Below are positions 46,338 to 55,611 of a stretch of 64,000 nt of DNA, one piece after another. Below the pieces are notes generated by a model. It was not told the origin of the DNA. It did no database searches and was given only the letters and a program-made list of their open reading frames with translations. How positions within the stretch are numbered: position 1 is the first letter of the stretch; the number at the start of each line of letters is the position of its first letter. The stretch is from Chryseobacterium aquifrigidense (lineage in GTDB: Bacteria > Bacteroidota > Bacteroidia > Flavobacteriales > Weeksellaceae), in the NCBI RefSeq assembly GCF_006716485.1, contig NZ_VFPD01000001.1:1673096-1737095 (forward strand), written 5' to 3'. Both the position numbers and the translations under genes were made by a program.

Positions 46338-49169
46338 TTATTCCAGTTCCCTCTTCAAGAACTTCCCAGTCAAACTTTTCTTAGACTTCACAATTTCCTC
46401 AGGAGTTCCCTGTGCTACAATCTGTCCACCATGCTTTCCTCCTTCCGGTCCAACGTCGATGATATGGTCTGCTAATTTGATGACATCCATATTATGCTCG
46501 ATGATAATGAACGAGTTTCCAAGTTCTACCAATTGATTGATGGCATCCATCAGGATTTTTACGTCTTCGAAATGCAATCCTGTTGTTGGTTCATCAAGAA
46601 TATAAAGGGTATTTCCGGTTTGTCTTTTTGATAATTCGGTTGCTAACTTGATACGTTGCGCTTCACCTCCGGAAAGGGTTGTCGATTGCTGCCCAAGGGT
46701 AATATATCCCAAACCTACATCCTGTAATGTTTTCACTTTTGCAAAAATCTTAGGAATTGGCTGGAAGAAATCTACAGCCTCATCAATCGTCATATCCAAT
46801 ACGTCAGAGATTGATTTTCCTTTGTAACGGACTTCCAGGGTTTCTCTGTTGAAACGTTTTCCGTTGCAGGTTTCGCAGTGTACGTATACATCCGGAAGGA
46901 AATTCATTTCGATTACTTTCAATCCTCCACCCTGACAGGTTTCACATCTTCCGCCTTTTACATTGAAAGAGAATCTTCCCGGCTTATATCCACGGATCTT
47001 ACTTTCTGGAAGTTCAGCAAAAAGGTTTCTGATATCAGTAAACATTCCGGTATAGGTTGCAGGATTAGAACGTGGCGTTCTTCCGATTGGAGTCTGGTCT
47101 ACATCTACAATTTTATCAATATTCTCTAATCCTTCAATTTTTTTGTATGGTAACGGTTCCTGAACCGCTCTGTAGAAATGCTTGTTAAGGATTGGATACA
47201 ATGTTCCGTTAATCAATGAAGATTTTCCACTTCCTGAAATTCCGGTTACTACAACCAGTTTTCCAAGAGGAATATCCAGGGTTACGTTTTTAAGGTTGTT
47301 CCCTGTAGCTCCTTTTAAAACAATATTTTTACCGCTTCCTGCTCTTCTTTCTTCAGGAATTGCAATTTTTCTTTTTCCATTGATATATTGAGCCGTGATG
47401 GTATCTGCTTTCAACAGGTCTTTTGGTTTTCCCTGCCAAAGGATTTCTCCACCGAATTTTCCTGCTCTCGGACCAATATCCAGCACCTCATCGGCTTCAA
47501 GTATCATGTCTTTATCATGCTCTACCACCAATACAGAGTTTCCAATGTCTCTCAGGTTTTTCAGGGAATGGATCAGCCTTTCGTTATCTCTCTGGTGAAG
47601 CCCGATACTTGGTTCATCAAGGATATACAATACATTGACCAATTGTGATCCGATCTGTGTTGCCAGACGAATTCTCTGTGATTCTCCTCCCGAAAGGGTT
47701 TTTGAACTTCTGCTCAGACTTAAATAATCCAACCCTACATCCAGCAAAAACTGAAGCCTGGTTTCAATTTCTTTTAAGATCTCATGAGCAATGATTTTAT
47801 TTTTTTCTGAGAATTTATCTTTAACATCAGCTAACCAGTCTTTTAAATCTGCTAAGCTTAAACCATTGACTTCAGCAATATTCTTCCCGTCAATTTTAAA
47901 ACTTAAGCTTGAAGGCTGAAGACGGGTTCCATGACATTCCGGGCAAATTTCTTCTGTGGTGAAATGTCTTTCCAGTAAGATGGCTTCGTAGGATTCTCTT
48001 TCATCGATAATTTCTTCCATAAAAGCAATCAAACCATCGAAACCAATCTTTATTTTCTTGGTAATTCCTGCGTATTTCAGGTCTTTATTGAATTCTTTAT
48101 GACATCCGTTGTAGATATAATCCAGTGCTTCTTCCGGAATATCCTGCAAAGGAGTTGTTAATCCCAATCCGAAGATCTCTAGGATATTTTTGATCTGGGA
48201 AAGAATCCATTTATTGGATTTAATATCTTCCAACGGCAATAATCCTCCCTGATTAATGGATAACTTTGGATTATCGATGAAATAATCCGTATTGATTTTT
48301 TTAATGGTTCCTAATCCTTTACAATTAGGGCAGCTTCCTTTTGGAGAGTTGAATGAGAATGTATTCGGTTCAGGCAGCGCCAGAGAGTGCCCTGTTTCAG
48401 CATCCATCAGGTTTTTGGAAAAGTATTCGATATCTGTACTTCCCAGTTTCTGAATTCCTATGATTCCTTCACCCATTTCCATTGCTGTACGCAATGATTT
48501 TTCCATTCTGCCTTCTGAAGCATTCTCTCCGATAATCCAACGGTCTATCACAATATCGATATCGTGGGTTTTATAACGGTCAAGTTTTAAATCATACTCA
48601 ATATCCTGCAGCTCACCATCAATTCTTGCCTGTCCGTAACCTTTTTTAGCCATCTGAACAAAGAGCTCATGATAATGTCCCTTTCTGGAACGCACCACTG
48701 GTGCCAAAAGCATGATTTTCTCTTTTTTATAATTTTCTTTGATGGTTTCCAGGATCTGATCTTCGGTATAGCTTACCAACTTCTGTCCTGTAGACAAAGA
48801 GTAAGCATCGGAAACTCTTGCGTACAAAAGACGTAGAAAATCGTACAGCTCGGTAACTGTTCCTACCGTAGAACGTGGGTTTTTATTGGTTGTTTTCTGC
48901 TCGATAGCAATAACCGGAGAAAGTCCTTCAATTTTATCTACATCGGGACGCTCCAATCCACCTAAAAACTGACGGGCATAGGCTGAGAATGTTTCGATAT
49001 AACGACGCTGGCCTTCTGCAAAAATAGTATCGAAAGCCAATGACGATTTTCCACTTCCGGAAAGGCCGGTAATAACGACCAATTCATTGCGTGGAATTTT
49101 AACATTAATATTTTTAAGGTTGTGTTCACGTGCTCCGTAAACTTCTATATATTCTGTTGATTTGCTCAT
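46338..49169 (-). CDS. uvrA: Excinuclease ABC subunit A
   Basis: The 943-residue protein has two ABC ATPase halves, with Walker [14 protein letters not shown] and [14 protein letters not shown] and signature motifs [12 protein letters not shown] and [12 protein letters not shown]. It contains the zinc fingers CPNCKGLG and [15 protein letters not shown]. It recognises bulky DNA lesions with UvrB in nucleotide excision repair. Length is normal. The -7 element TATTTTTG (49205-49212) lies about 35 bp upstream, and its terminator is at 46.26 kb. Confidence 0.97.
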   Translation of the reverse strand: MSKSTEYIEVYGAREHNLKNINVKIPRNELVVITGLSGSGKSSLAFDTIFAEGQRRYIETFSAYARQFLGGLERPDVDKIEGLSPVIAIEQKTTNKNPRSTVGTVTELYDFLRLLYARVSDAYSLSTGQKLVSYTEDQILETIKENYKKEKIMLLAPVVRSRKGHYHELFVQMAKKGYGQARIDGELQDIEYDLKLDRYKTHDIDIVIDRWIIGENASEGRMEKSLRTAMEMGEGIIGIQKLGSTDIEYFSKNLMDAETGHSLALPEPNTFSFNSPKGSCPNCKGLGTIKKINTDYFIDNPKLSINQGGLLPLEDIKSNKWILSQIKNILEIFGLGLTTPLQDIPEEALDYIYNGCHKEFNKDLKYAGITKKIKIGFDGLIAFMEEIIDERESYEAILLERHFTTEEICPECHGTRLQPSSLSFKIDGKNIAEVNGLSLADLKDWLADVKDKFSEKNKIIAHEILKEIETRLQFLLDVGLDYLSLSRSSKTLSGGESQRIRLATQIGSQLVNVLYILDEPSIGLHQRDNERLIHSLKNLRDIGNSVLVVEHDKDMILEADEVLDIGPRAGKFGGEILWQGKPKDLLKADTITAQYINGKRKIAIPEERRAGSGKNIVLKGATGNNLKNVTLDIPLGKLVVVTGISGSGKSSLINGTLYPILNKHFYRAVQEPLPYKKIEGLENIDKIVDVDQTPIGRTPRSNPATYTGMFTDIRNLFAELPESKIRGYKPGRFSFNVKGGRCETCQGGGLKVIEMNFLPDVYVHCETCNGKRFNRETLEVRYKGKSISDVLDMTIDEAVDFFQPIPKIFAKVKTLQDVGLGYITLGQQSTTLSGGEAQRIKLATELSKRQTGNTLYILDEPTTGLHFEDVKILMDAINQLVELGNSFIIIEHNMDVIKLADHIIDVGPEGGKHGGQIVAQGTPEEIVKSKKSLTGKFLKRELE

Positions 49170-49204
49170 AATTCGGAGTGACTTTGCCTGAAAATCACAA
49201 CGTG

Positions 49205-49212
49205 CAAAAATA
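49205..49212 (-). promoter_or_regulatory. -7 element (TATTTTTG) of uvrA
   Basis: A TAnnTTTG match on the minus strand ends 35 bp before the uvrA start codon. Leader of about 28 nt predicted. Confidence 0.5.
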
Positions 49213-49328
49213 CGAAATTTTATAGACTTTTTTTGAATATAAAAGGGATAAAAGTTTCATAAAAAAATCTCAGGTTTTGTTAAAGGATTAAATTGGAAAT
49301 TGTTGGATTATGGTTCCGGGTGATTATG

Positions 49329-49391
49329 TTTTGGCTGAAGCCAATAGGTATGTTTTAAAATAAAAAACGGGCTAAAGCCCGTTCCTATTGA
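49329..49391 (+). repeat. Double-hairpin GGCTAAAGCC repeat, copy 3
   Basis: TTTTGGCTGAAGCCAATAGG then CGGGCTAAAGCCCG and TTCCTATTGA. Copy 4 follows 230 bp later. The whole 518-bp gap between uvrA and tssF holds repeats and no gene; a common dispersed word (TTGTGAGCTTTGCGTTA) sits between the two copies. Confidence 0.85.
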
Positions 49392-49552
49392 ATGAATCCA
49401 AATTAATAATTCATACAGCTCATTAACTTGCATTTATAAATTTGCATAAAGATTGCTCAGATGATTGCTCATATTTTCTTTGCTGAGTGAAACGCCCTTG
49501 CGAACATTTTAAGGCTATCAATAAGAACTTTGTGAGCTTTGCGTTATATTCA

Positions 49553-49620
49553 TAAGTTTTGGCTGAAGCCAACAGAAGTCCTATCTATTTTTAAAACGGG
49601 TTAAAGCCCGTTCCTATTGA
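49553..49620 (+). repeat. Double-hairpin GGCTAAAGCC repeat, copy 4
   Basis: GTTTTGGCTGAAGCCAACAG and CGGGTTAAAGCCCG (one substitution creating a G-T pair), then TTCCTATTGA. Confidence 0.85.
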
Positions 49621-49687
49621 TATGGTTTAAAAATGCATATTAATAAAGACATTTATATTTTAAACTGATTTAATGATCTTTGAAGAA

Positions 49688-51571
49688 TTACATATCCTGA
49701 AAATCAACATCTTCATTGGTAATTCTTACAATATATTCAATTCCGTCGATAGCTTTGGCAATAATCTGGTTTCTGATGATATTGGCCATATTTTCCCAAT
49801 AGGCTCTTCCATAGAAAGAATAGTTCTGGGGAATGATTTCTACCTCAACCGTTCTTACGAATCCTTCTTTTGGTTTATTACTGATCATTGTGCCTCTTCT
49901 TACTCTTACTTCCCTTACCTCATCTTTCAGAATCATGCGGCAATAATTTTTAACGTCTTCCAAAGAAATGATCTTATCTCTGGTTGTCAGTGCATATTTA
50001 TAAGCCTGAATGCTGTCAGTTCCTTTTTGCTCTTCAGCTCCTCCTAATGTTTCAGTAAGCAATACTACCGTCTGAGACTTCAACTGATTGGAAAGTTCAG
50101 TCCCTGGTCGCATATGATTAGCCAGCGTACAGTGCGTTACCCAAAAAGAAGCATAGGTGTGGTCTGTTTTTTCTACAGGTTCCATGATTACGTAATTCAG
50201 TTCCTGTCTGATATTCCTTTTGGCATTGTTTACCTTCTGCACCATGGTTTTCATTTTGTCAGACATTTCGCTGAGAACTCCTTTTACATTATCTCTGTTC
50301 AAAAGGGAAAAGGCGGCAATTTCATCTCTTGTCAGTTCCAGAACATTGGCAATCATGTCGACTGCATTTCTGCTGGTGAAGCGCTCCATCCCTCCTTTTC
50401 TTACAGTGTATAACCCTTTTTTAAGATCATCGGCTGGTGTGAAAGGAATTTCAGTATATTTTCTTCCGTCACCATCCTGTACCTCATCCACATAAAGGAA
50501 ATGCTCTCCTTCGTCTGTTACCAAAGGAATGTTATTCCCCATAATATCCAGGCTGTACTCGGTTTTTTTCCAACCTCTGTTGTAGATTGGGAAGGCATTC
50601 AGCACAAATGAGAAATTGTCAAGAATTTCTGCCGAAAATTGCGGTGGAAACTCAAACGTAAGCCACAGGTAGCTTTTATTATCCAGAAATTTAGTGATTT
50701 CTTCTTTTCCGGCAAGAAAATCAAGATTCTGCGGTAGCTGTCCAGGTTCTGAGAACAGACTTTGAGAAATTCCTGTTACTTCAATAAACTTATGACGATA
50801 GATACTTTTAATATCTTCTATCACCTTATTTCTGATAGATTGCTCTTTGAACATCTGCTCATAACCATCGTTTTGACTTTCTGTAAGATAGCTTAATCCC
50901 TCTCTTACAAACAGAGGGTTACCATTACTTGACACCGTAATGTACGGTAATAATTTATAGACGAAATCAAGATGTTCAAAAGCCGGATTGGAGCAGAATA
51001 TGCTCAGATATTTCGGGAAGTTTTCACTTACGTATTTGCTTACATCTACTCCAATGGTAATTTTTCTGTAATCTTCGGGTTTCCCCTGAAATCTTGCAAT
51101 AGGGATTTTATTGAATCTGTCATCGATGCTGTAGCAGGTATTTCCTACAAACATGATAGAAGTGTGAACTTTATTGATTCTTACATTTCCTACCGGAGTA
51201 AAAGGAATATTCAGCTGTTTGTCTGATTCTGATTTCACCGTGGAAGTCATCTGTTTACGGAAGAAGAATTCCGTGTGTTCCAATAAAATCTCGGAAGACT
51301 CATAAGGCTGTGTAAAAGCAACGGAATGAGCCGGAATAGGATGTGTATATATGGACGGTGTAAGAAGTTTTGCCAGTTTTTCCAATATACGGGCATTCAC
51401 CGTCTGTATTTCATTATTCGCTTTAAAAACTTCTGTACTGAATGCATCTATCAACAGTTTTACAAAAGGATCCAGAGACTGTGGGCTTCTTAATCCCCAG
51501 ACCTTTGTTGCATTCTGCAGCATTCTTGCTTTTACAGATTCTTTGGAATAAATATTCTGATCTAAATTCAT
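49688..51571 (-). CDS. tssF: Type VI secretion baseplate subunit TssF
   Basis: The 627-residue protein matches the TssF/VasA type of the Bacteroidota T6SS (T6SSiii): an N-terminal region with LQNATKVWGLRSPQSLDPF and ANNEIQTVNARILEKLAKLL, a central segment AFPIYNRGWKKTEYSLDIM, and a C-terminal part with DSIQAYKYALTTRDKIISLE and EVEIIPQNYSFYGRAYWENM. It would form the baseplate of a contractile injection machine with TssE, TssG and TssK. It is downstream of tssE by 24 bp. No other T6SS genes are in this window, so the pair is detached from a main cluster. Recognition rests on the family pattern. Confidence 0.85.
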   Translation of the reverse strand: MNLDQNIYSKESVKARMLQNATKVWGLRSPQSLDPFVKLLIDAFSTEVFKANNEIQTVNARILEKLAKLLTPSIYTHPIPAHSVAFTQPYESSEILLEHTEFFFRKQMTSTVKSESDKQLNIPFTPVGNVRINKVHTSIMFVGNTCYSIDDRFNKIPIARFQGKPEDYRKITIGVDVSKYVSENFPKYLSIFCSNPAFEHLDFVYKLLPYITVSSNGNPLFVREGLSYLTESQNDGYEQMFKEQSIRNKVIEDIKSIYRHKFIEVTGISQSLFSEPGQLPQNLDFLAGKEEITKFLDNKSYLWLTFEFPPQFSAEILDNFSFVLNAFPIYNRGWKKTEYSLDIMGNNIPLVTDEGEHFLYVDEVQDGDGRKYTEIPFTPADDLKKGLYTVRKGGMERFTSRNAVDMIANVLELTRDEIAAFSLLNRDNVKGVLSEMSDKMKTMVQKVNNAKRNIRQELNYVIMEPVEKTDHTYASFWVTHCTLANHMRPGTELSNQLKSQTVVLLTETLGGAEEQKGTDSIQAYKYALTTRDKIISLEDVKNYCRMILKDEVREVRVRRGTMISNKPKEGFVRTVEVEIIPQNYSFYGRAYWENMANIIRNQIIAKAIDGIEYIVRITNEDVDFQDM

Positions 51572-51595
51572 AATTTTCTTTCGCTGTTAAAAACA

Positions 51596-52036
51596 TTAAT
51601 CAATAGACATCGGACTCAGAAACAGTTCTGTTGAGAAGCTGAACCGTTCTCCAGTTTCCTCCATTTTTGCATTGATGGCAATTCTTACTTTCTTTTTAAT
51701 TTCGGTGTGTTCTTTAGTATCGTAGCTGTGCTCTACAAACTGTATATGAGCATCAATCTGCGGGTTTACGATTCTGGGTTCATATTCCTGAATCTGTCTT
51801 CTTAAGCTTTTGATAAAAACGCTTTCCCAGATGGCACTTGTAACTCCATTATCGAATTCAAGATTCCAGACATCATTTCCATAGTTTTCATCATATCTGT
51901 TCTCCCCTTTTTTGGTGGTGATCAGCAGCATAATATTGTGGGCAATACTTTCCCCCATATCGCAGGTATCGATACTTCCGCCTTCGGTCATTAAAGTAGA
52001 CGGTACGAAAGGCATTCTGTAATTTGGTGTATCCAT
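51596..52036 (-). CDS. tssE: Type VI secretion baseplate protein TssE (gp25-like)
   Basis: The 146-residue protein has the gp25/TssE fold: ESIAHNIMLLITTKKGENRY near residue 30, then YGNDVWNLEFDNGVTSAIWE, SVFIKSLRRQIQEYEPRI and a C-terminal beta part. The EPR motif is conserved in contractile-injection baseplates. It forms a two-gene unit with tssF. Because phage baseplates also encode gp25 proteins, an alternative is a contractile phage tail, but the TssF neighbour favours T6SS. Confidence 0.85.
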   Translation of the reverse strand: MDTPNYRMPFVPSTLMTEGGSIDTCDMGESIAHNIMLLITTKKGENRYDENYGNDVWNLEFDNGVTSAIWESVFIKSLRRQIQEYEPRIVNPQIDAHIQFVEHSYDTKEHTEIKKKVRIAINAKMEETGERFSFSTELFLSPMSID

Positions 52037-52140
52037 AACTTATTGTTTTTACTTCATGGTCCTGTTTTAAAAACGAAATACCAAATTACACATTTTCGAC
52101 AAATAATAGTTACAATACTTTAAATATTATTGAAAAATAA

Positions 52141-52166
52141 GGGCCTTCAAACTGAATTGAAAGCCC
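52141..52166 (-). terminator. Terminator after the amino-acid permease
   Basis: The 10-bp arms GGGCCTTCAA and TTGAAAGCCC (one mismatch) with A/T-rich flanks lie 22 bp past the stop. Confidence 0.75.
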
Positions 52167-52188
52167 TTTAATCTGTTATATTTTTATT

Positions 52189-53601
52189 TTAAGCATTTTC
52201 TTTTTTTCTGTTGATGAAATAGTACACCGGAAGTCCCAGCAATACCAGAACAAAACCTGGCCATGTATACTGCTGTTTGTAAATAAGCAATAAGATGCAG
52301 AAGCAAGTTCCTATGATAAGATAAATAACAGGTGTTACCGGATATAGCCATGTATTATAAGGTCTTTCCAGTTCCGGCTGTTTCATTCTTAAATAAATAA
52401 CTCCAAAAACCGTAATCATATAGAACAGAACAATTACGAAAGAGATCATATCTAATAAATTTCCGTACTGTCCACTCAGGCAAAGGATTGAAGCCCAGAT
52501 CCCCTGCATCCATAATGCATTTTCCGGAACTTCATTTTTATTGTTTCTTACTGCAGATTTAAAAAACATTCCATCTTTTGCCATCGTCTGGAAAACTCTT
52601 GCTCCTGCCAGAATCAATCCGTTATTACATCCAAATGTTGAAATCATTACCAATAAAGCAATGATGACAGTTCCCGCACTTCCAAAAATATTCTGAGATG
52701 CTGCTACTGCCACTCTATCATTGGCTGCAAATGCAATTCCGTCTCTGTCCAGTGCATTTAAGTAGACATAGTTTACGGCAATATAAAGGATCATGACGGC
52801 AGAAGTACCGTAAATCATTGATTTCACCACATTCTTCTTAGGATTTTCAATCTCACCGGAAACAAATGTCACACTTTCCCAGGCAACAGAACTGAAAACA
52901 GAACCTACCATTGCAGCAGCAATTCCACCTAAAAGTGTCATTCCTCCGATGGGCTCCCAACCTTCTTTAAGGAAATTACCACTCAAATCTTTTTTAAGGT
53001 TATTGAAAGAATCTGTTCCCCAGCTGAAGTTTTCTGCTAAATGAGAAATGTCTACCAATATAAATCCGGCAGCAATAAGACCTAGTAATGCAATAATTTT
53101 GGAACCTGTAAAGATATTCTGAAGAATTTTACCGCTTTCCACTCCTCTCGTATTGATATAGGTAAGCAAAACAATGACAGCAATCGCCAGAATCTGTATC
53201 CATGTAATTTTAAATTCTCCACTCTGAAAAATAGGAGCGGCATCGTTTAATGATGGGATCAGATACGCTGTAAATTTACCAAAGGCCATTGCTACGGCAG
53301 CAATTGTGCCTGTTTGTATTACAGTAAACAATCCCCATCCGTAAAGAAATCCCATTCTTTTACCAAAGATCTCTTTCAGGTAAGTATATTGCCCTCCGGC
53401 TTTTGGAAACAGCGCGGACAGTTCTCCATAGCTTATGGCTGCTGCTACAGTCATCACTCCTGTGATCACCCATACTACAATCAGCCAAAAACCTGATCCC
53501 AGGTTTCGCATCATATCAGCACTTACAATAAAGATCCCGCTTCCGATCATAGATCCCATCACAAGCATGATGGCATCCCATAGTTTCAGTTTTTTTTGCA
53601 T
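52189..53601 (-). CDS. APC-family amino acid permease (SteT/LAT-like)
   Basis: The 470-residue protein (ATG at 53601; an in-frame TTG two codons upstream is possible) has 12 membrane helices. The first segment has VMGSMIGSGIFIVSADM, the conserved substrate-binding GSGI loop of the APC superfamily, and helix 2 ends SYGELSALFPKAGGQYTYLKE. It probably exchanges or imports neutral amino acids. A -7 element lies 16 bp upstream. Confidence 0.92.
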   Translation of the reverse strand: MQKKLKLWDAIMLVMGSMIGSGIFIVSADMMRNLGSGFWLIVVWVITGVMTVAAAISYGELSALFPKAGGQYTYLKEIFGKRMGFLYGWGLFTVIQTGTIAAVAMAFGKFTAYLIPSLNDAAPIFQSGEFKITWIQILAIAVIVLLTYINTRGVESGKILQNIFTGSKIIALLGLIAAGFILVDISHLAENFSWGTDSFNNLKKDLSGNFLKEGWEPIGGMTLLGGIAAAMVGSVFSSVAWESVTFVSGEIENPKKNVVKSMIYGTSAVMILYIAVNYVYLNALDRDGIAFAANDRVAVAASQNIFGSAGTVIIALLVMISTFGCNNGLILAGARVFQTMAKDGMFFKSAVRNNKNEVPENALWMQGIWASILCLSGQYGNLLDMISFVIVLFYMITVFGVIYLRMKQPELERPYNTWLYPVTPVIYLIIGTCFCILLLIYKQQYTWPGFVLVLLGLPVYYFINRKKENA

Positions 53602-53617
53602 AGTCAAGTATAGGGGT

Positions 53618-53650
53618 CAAATATAATCAAATCTGCCTTTGATTTTCAAA
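53618..53650 (-). promoter_or_regulatory. Promoter of the amino-acid permease
   Basis: TATATTTG (53618-53625) on the minus strand is preceded after 21 bp by TTTG (53647-53650). Confidence 0.6.
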
Positions 53651-53720
53651 TTTGTTGAAAATTCGTTAAAACACCTGTTTTTTGTCATTTTTTATTCCTT
53701 TATGATTCAATTTTAATTAG

Positions 53721-53728
53721 TATTTTTG
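53721..53728 (+). promoter_or_regulatory. -7 element (TATTTTTG) of the DUF4920 gene
   Basis: A TAnnTTTG match ends 15 bp before the ATG at 53744. It overlaps the in-frame TTG at 53726, showing that the TTG cannot be the start. Confidence 0.65.
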
Positions 53729-53743
53729 AGAAAAATATTAAAC

Positions 53744-54241
53744 ATGAAATTTAAAGTTTTATTATTTGCAGCCGCTTTAACAGGTTCTTCATTAGCATTT
53801 GCTCAATCTGGTCCACCAGAGGGGAAAGCTTTGGTAGGTGATACGTATGGAAGTCAGGTAACTTCATCTGCTGAATCCAAAGCGATCACCGTAGATAAAT
53901 TGAATAAGCAGCTTAAAAAAGACAACAAAAAAGTTGAGAATGTATCTATTAAAGGAAAAGTAACTGATGTATGTGACAAAAAAGGCTGCTGGCTTACGAT
54001 CCAGACAGAAGATAATTCTAAGTTTTTTGTAAAAATGAAGGATTATGCTTTCTTCGTACCTACAGCATTAAAAGGAAAAAATGTAGTATTGGATGGTAAT
54101 GCAGAAAGAAAAGTAATTTCTGTAAATGAGCAGAAGCATTATGCAGAAGATGCTAAAAAACCTCAGTCTGAAATTGACGCTATCACTGAGCCAAAAGAGG
54201 AAATCAGATTTGTAGCGAATGGAATTAAAGTGGTTAACTAA
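53744..54241 (+). CDS. Exported DUF4920 protein
   Basis: The 165-residue protein has a signal peptide (MKFKVLLFAAALTGSSLAFA) and the DUF4920 core with ISIKGKV-like strands and the motif VCDKKGCWLTI containing two cysteines that may form a disulfide or bind metal. It has an OB-fold look. It is periplasmic with unknown role. The start is ATG at 53744, as the upstream TTG overlaps the promoter. Confidence 0.85.
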   Translation: MKFKVLLFAAALTGSSLAFAQSGPPEGKALVGDTYGSQVTSSAESKAITVDKLNKQLKKDNKKVENVSIKGKVTDVCDKKGCWLTIQTEDNSKFFVKMKDYAFFVPTALKGKNVVLDGNAERKVISVNEQKHYAEDAKKPQSEIDAITEPKEEIRFVANGIKVVN

Positions 54242-54270
54242 TCTTTAGAGGAATCGATATTCTAAAATTA

Positions 54271-54332
54271 AGTTTTGGCTAAAGCCGGATGAATATTCAT
54301 TAAAGTAAATGGGCTAAAGCCCATTCCTATTG
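54271..54332 (+). repeat. Double-hairpin GGCTAAAGCC repeat, copy 5
   Basis: TTTTGGCTAAAGCCGGATGA is followed by TGGGCTAAAGCCCA and TTCCTATTGC. The second stem differs by compensatory C-G to T-A change, suggesting that pairing is preserved. Confidence 0.85.
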
Positions 54333-54385
54333 CATAACATTATCATTGAGTGGACAGCCATTTGAATTTTGGAAATTAGTTATAA

Positions 54386-54423
54386 AAAAGTTTCGGCAGG
54401 CCTGAAGGCCTGCCGAAACTTTT
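54386..54423. terminator. Large perfect hairpin between convergent genes
   Basis: Two perfect 18-bp arms (AAAAGTTTCGGCAGGCCT and its complement) around GA. It should terminate both the DUF4920 and the M14 peptidase transcripts. Confidence 0.88.
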
Positions 54424-54447
54424 TATGAGGAGATTATTTAAATCCTT

Positions 54448-55557
54448 TTAATCTTCTATTTTAAAATCCACAACCGCATCCAGCTTCGGATATTTGGTTG
54501 CTGAAATAAATTTCTTTCCGGTACAGTCTATTTCCAGCCAGCCCTTCTTTTGTTTTACATCACCAGCTGCCATTACAAAAGGAATAAATGAGATCTCATT
54601 TTTCCCTTCTTCTTTGATCTCCCTGTACTGAACTGCAATATCCAGGATACATTCATGCTCTGTATTCAACTTTACATTTCTGTAAATAATATCATAATGT
54701 GTTTCCTGATTCTCTGGAATTTCAAGGTAAGTTTCCCATCCTGTAATATCGGAGTTCAGCTCACTGATTGCTTCCAATGCATAATAAAGAGCAATTGTAT
54801 AATATTTTCTGGTTCCTGCTCTGGCATAATCTTCTACAAAGTGTCCGCCTTCAAATAAAATAGTGGGCATTCCTGCTTTGATAAAATTATCTCCGGTAGA
54901 AGTAGGATAAAATTCATCAGAATATCTACCGATCTGGTTGGGTATCATTTCTTTTAAATGGTTGTATACACTTCCGATTACAGCCATACATTTTTTTCTG
55001 TTTTCAGTAACCGTACGTTCTACGTTTTCAGAAGGTGCTAAAAAGGAAAGTGTAGCAGGATGGATACCATCAGTCGTAAAAATGGTTCTCTGCTCATGAA
55101 GGTTTAAAGCGTAATCATATTTTTTCGAAGCCGCTGCTTTTTTGAGGAATTTAATCTCTTTGCTTGCTTCGTTATGAAAATCTCTGTTCAGATCAATATC
55201 GGCTGCATTCAATCTGGTCCATCTTTCAGATCCGTCCGGATTCAGCATGAATATAAAATCAAGCTGTATTTTACTGAACAAATCCTCTTTCATTTCAGGA
55301 GCTTTATCAAGACTCACTAAAAGGTCAAGCATAGCATGGGTAGCATTGGATTCATTGCCGTGCATTTGTGACCAGGCCAGTACCTGAATATTTCCGGTTC
55401 CAATACTTAACTGATAAATAGGTTTATCTAAATAGGAGGTTCCGATCTCCTGAATATAATCGCTGAGATTGTCCTGTAGATAAGAAAATAATTTTTCAGG
55501 AGAAATATAGCGATTTGAGAAATCGGGGTTTTGGGAATAGATCTGTTCAAAATTCAT
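54448..55557 (-). CDS. M14-family zinc carboxypeptidase
   Basis: The 369-residue protein has the M14 metal motif WSQMHGNESNATHAMLD (His and Glu ligands), the arginine/asparagine region FMLNPDGSERWTRLNAADID and LNRDFHNEAS, the third ligand in YALNLHEQRTIF, and the general-base region PTILFEGGHFVEDYAR. A zinc carboxypeptidase activity is thus expected. No signal peptide is visible, so it may be cytoplasmic. Residues 285-369 form an extra beta-type domain typical of this subfamily. A -7 element (TAAATTTG) lies 22 bp upstream. Confidence 0.9.
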   Translation of the reverse strand: MNFEQIYSQNPDFSNRYISPEKLFSYLQDNLSDYIQEIGTSYLDKPIYQLSIGTGNIQVLAWSQMHGNESNATHAMLDLLVSLDKAPEMKEDLFSKIQLDFIFMLNPDGSERWTRLNAADIDLNRDFHNEASKEIKFLKKAAASKKYDYALNLHEQRTIFTTDGIHPATLSFLAPSENVERTVTENRKKCMAVIGSVYNHLKEMIPNQIGRYSDEFYPTSTGDNFIKAGMPTILFEGGHFVEDYARAGTRKYYTIALYYALEAISELNSDITGWETYLEIPENQETHYDIIYRNVKLNTEHECILDIAVQYREIKEEGKNEISFIPFVMAAGDVKQKKGWLEIDCTGKKFISATKYPKLDAVVDFKIED

Positions 55558-55579
55558 TGTAGGAATAGTTTACAAGAAT

Positions 55580-55587
55580 CAAATTTA
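55580..55587 (-). promoter_or_regulatory. -7 element (TAAATTTG) of the M14 peptidase gene
   Basis: A TAnnTTTG match on the minus strand ends 22 bp before the ATG. The nearest TTTG is only 12 bp away, so its -33 element is not typical. Confidence 0.5.
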
Positions 55588-55611
55588 GCCATTTTTAGTC
55601 AAAAACTTAAA

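Noticed and set aside
49392..49552. Small RNA between repeat copies 3 and 4
   Set aside because: No promoter or terminator of its own was seen; only dispersed words.
51596..52036. Prophage tail gene
   Set aside because: gp25-like proteins occur in phages, but the neighbour is TssF-like and no other phage genes are present.
53726..53743. TTG start for the DUF4920 protein
   Set aside because: The codon is part of the -7 promoter element TATTTTTG; the ATG at 53744 starts a perfect signal peptide.
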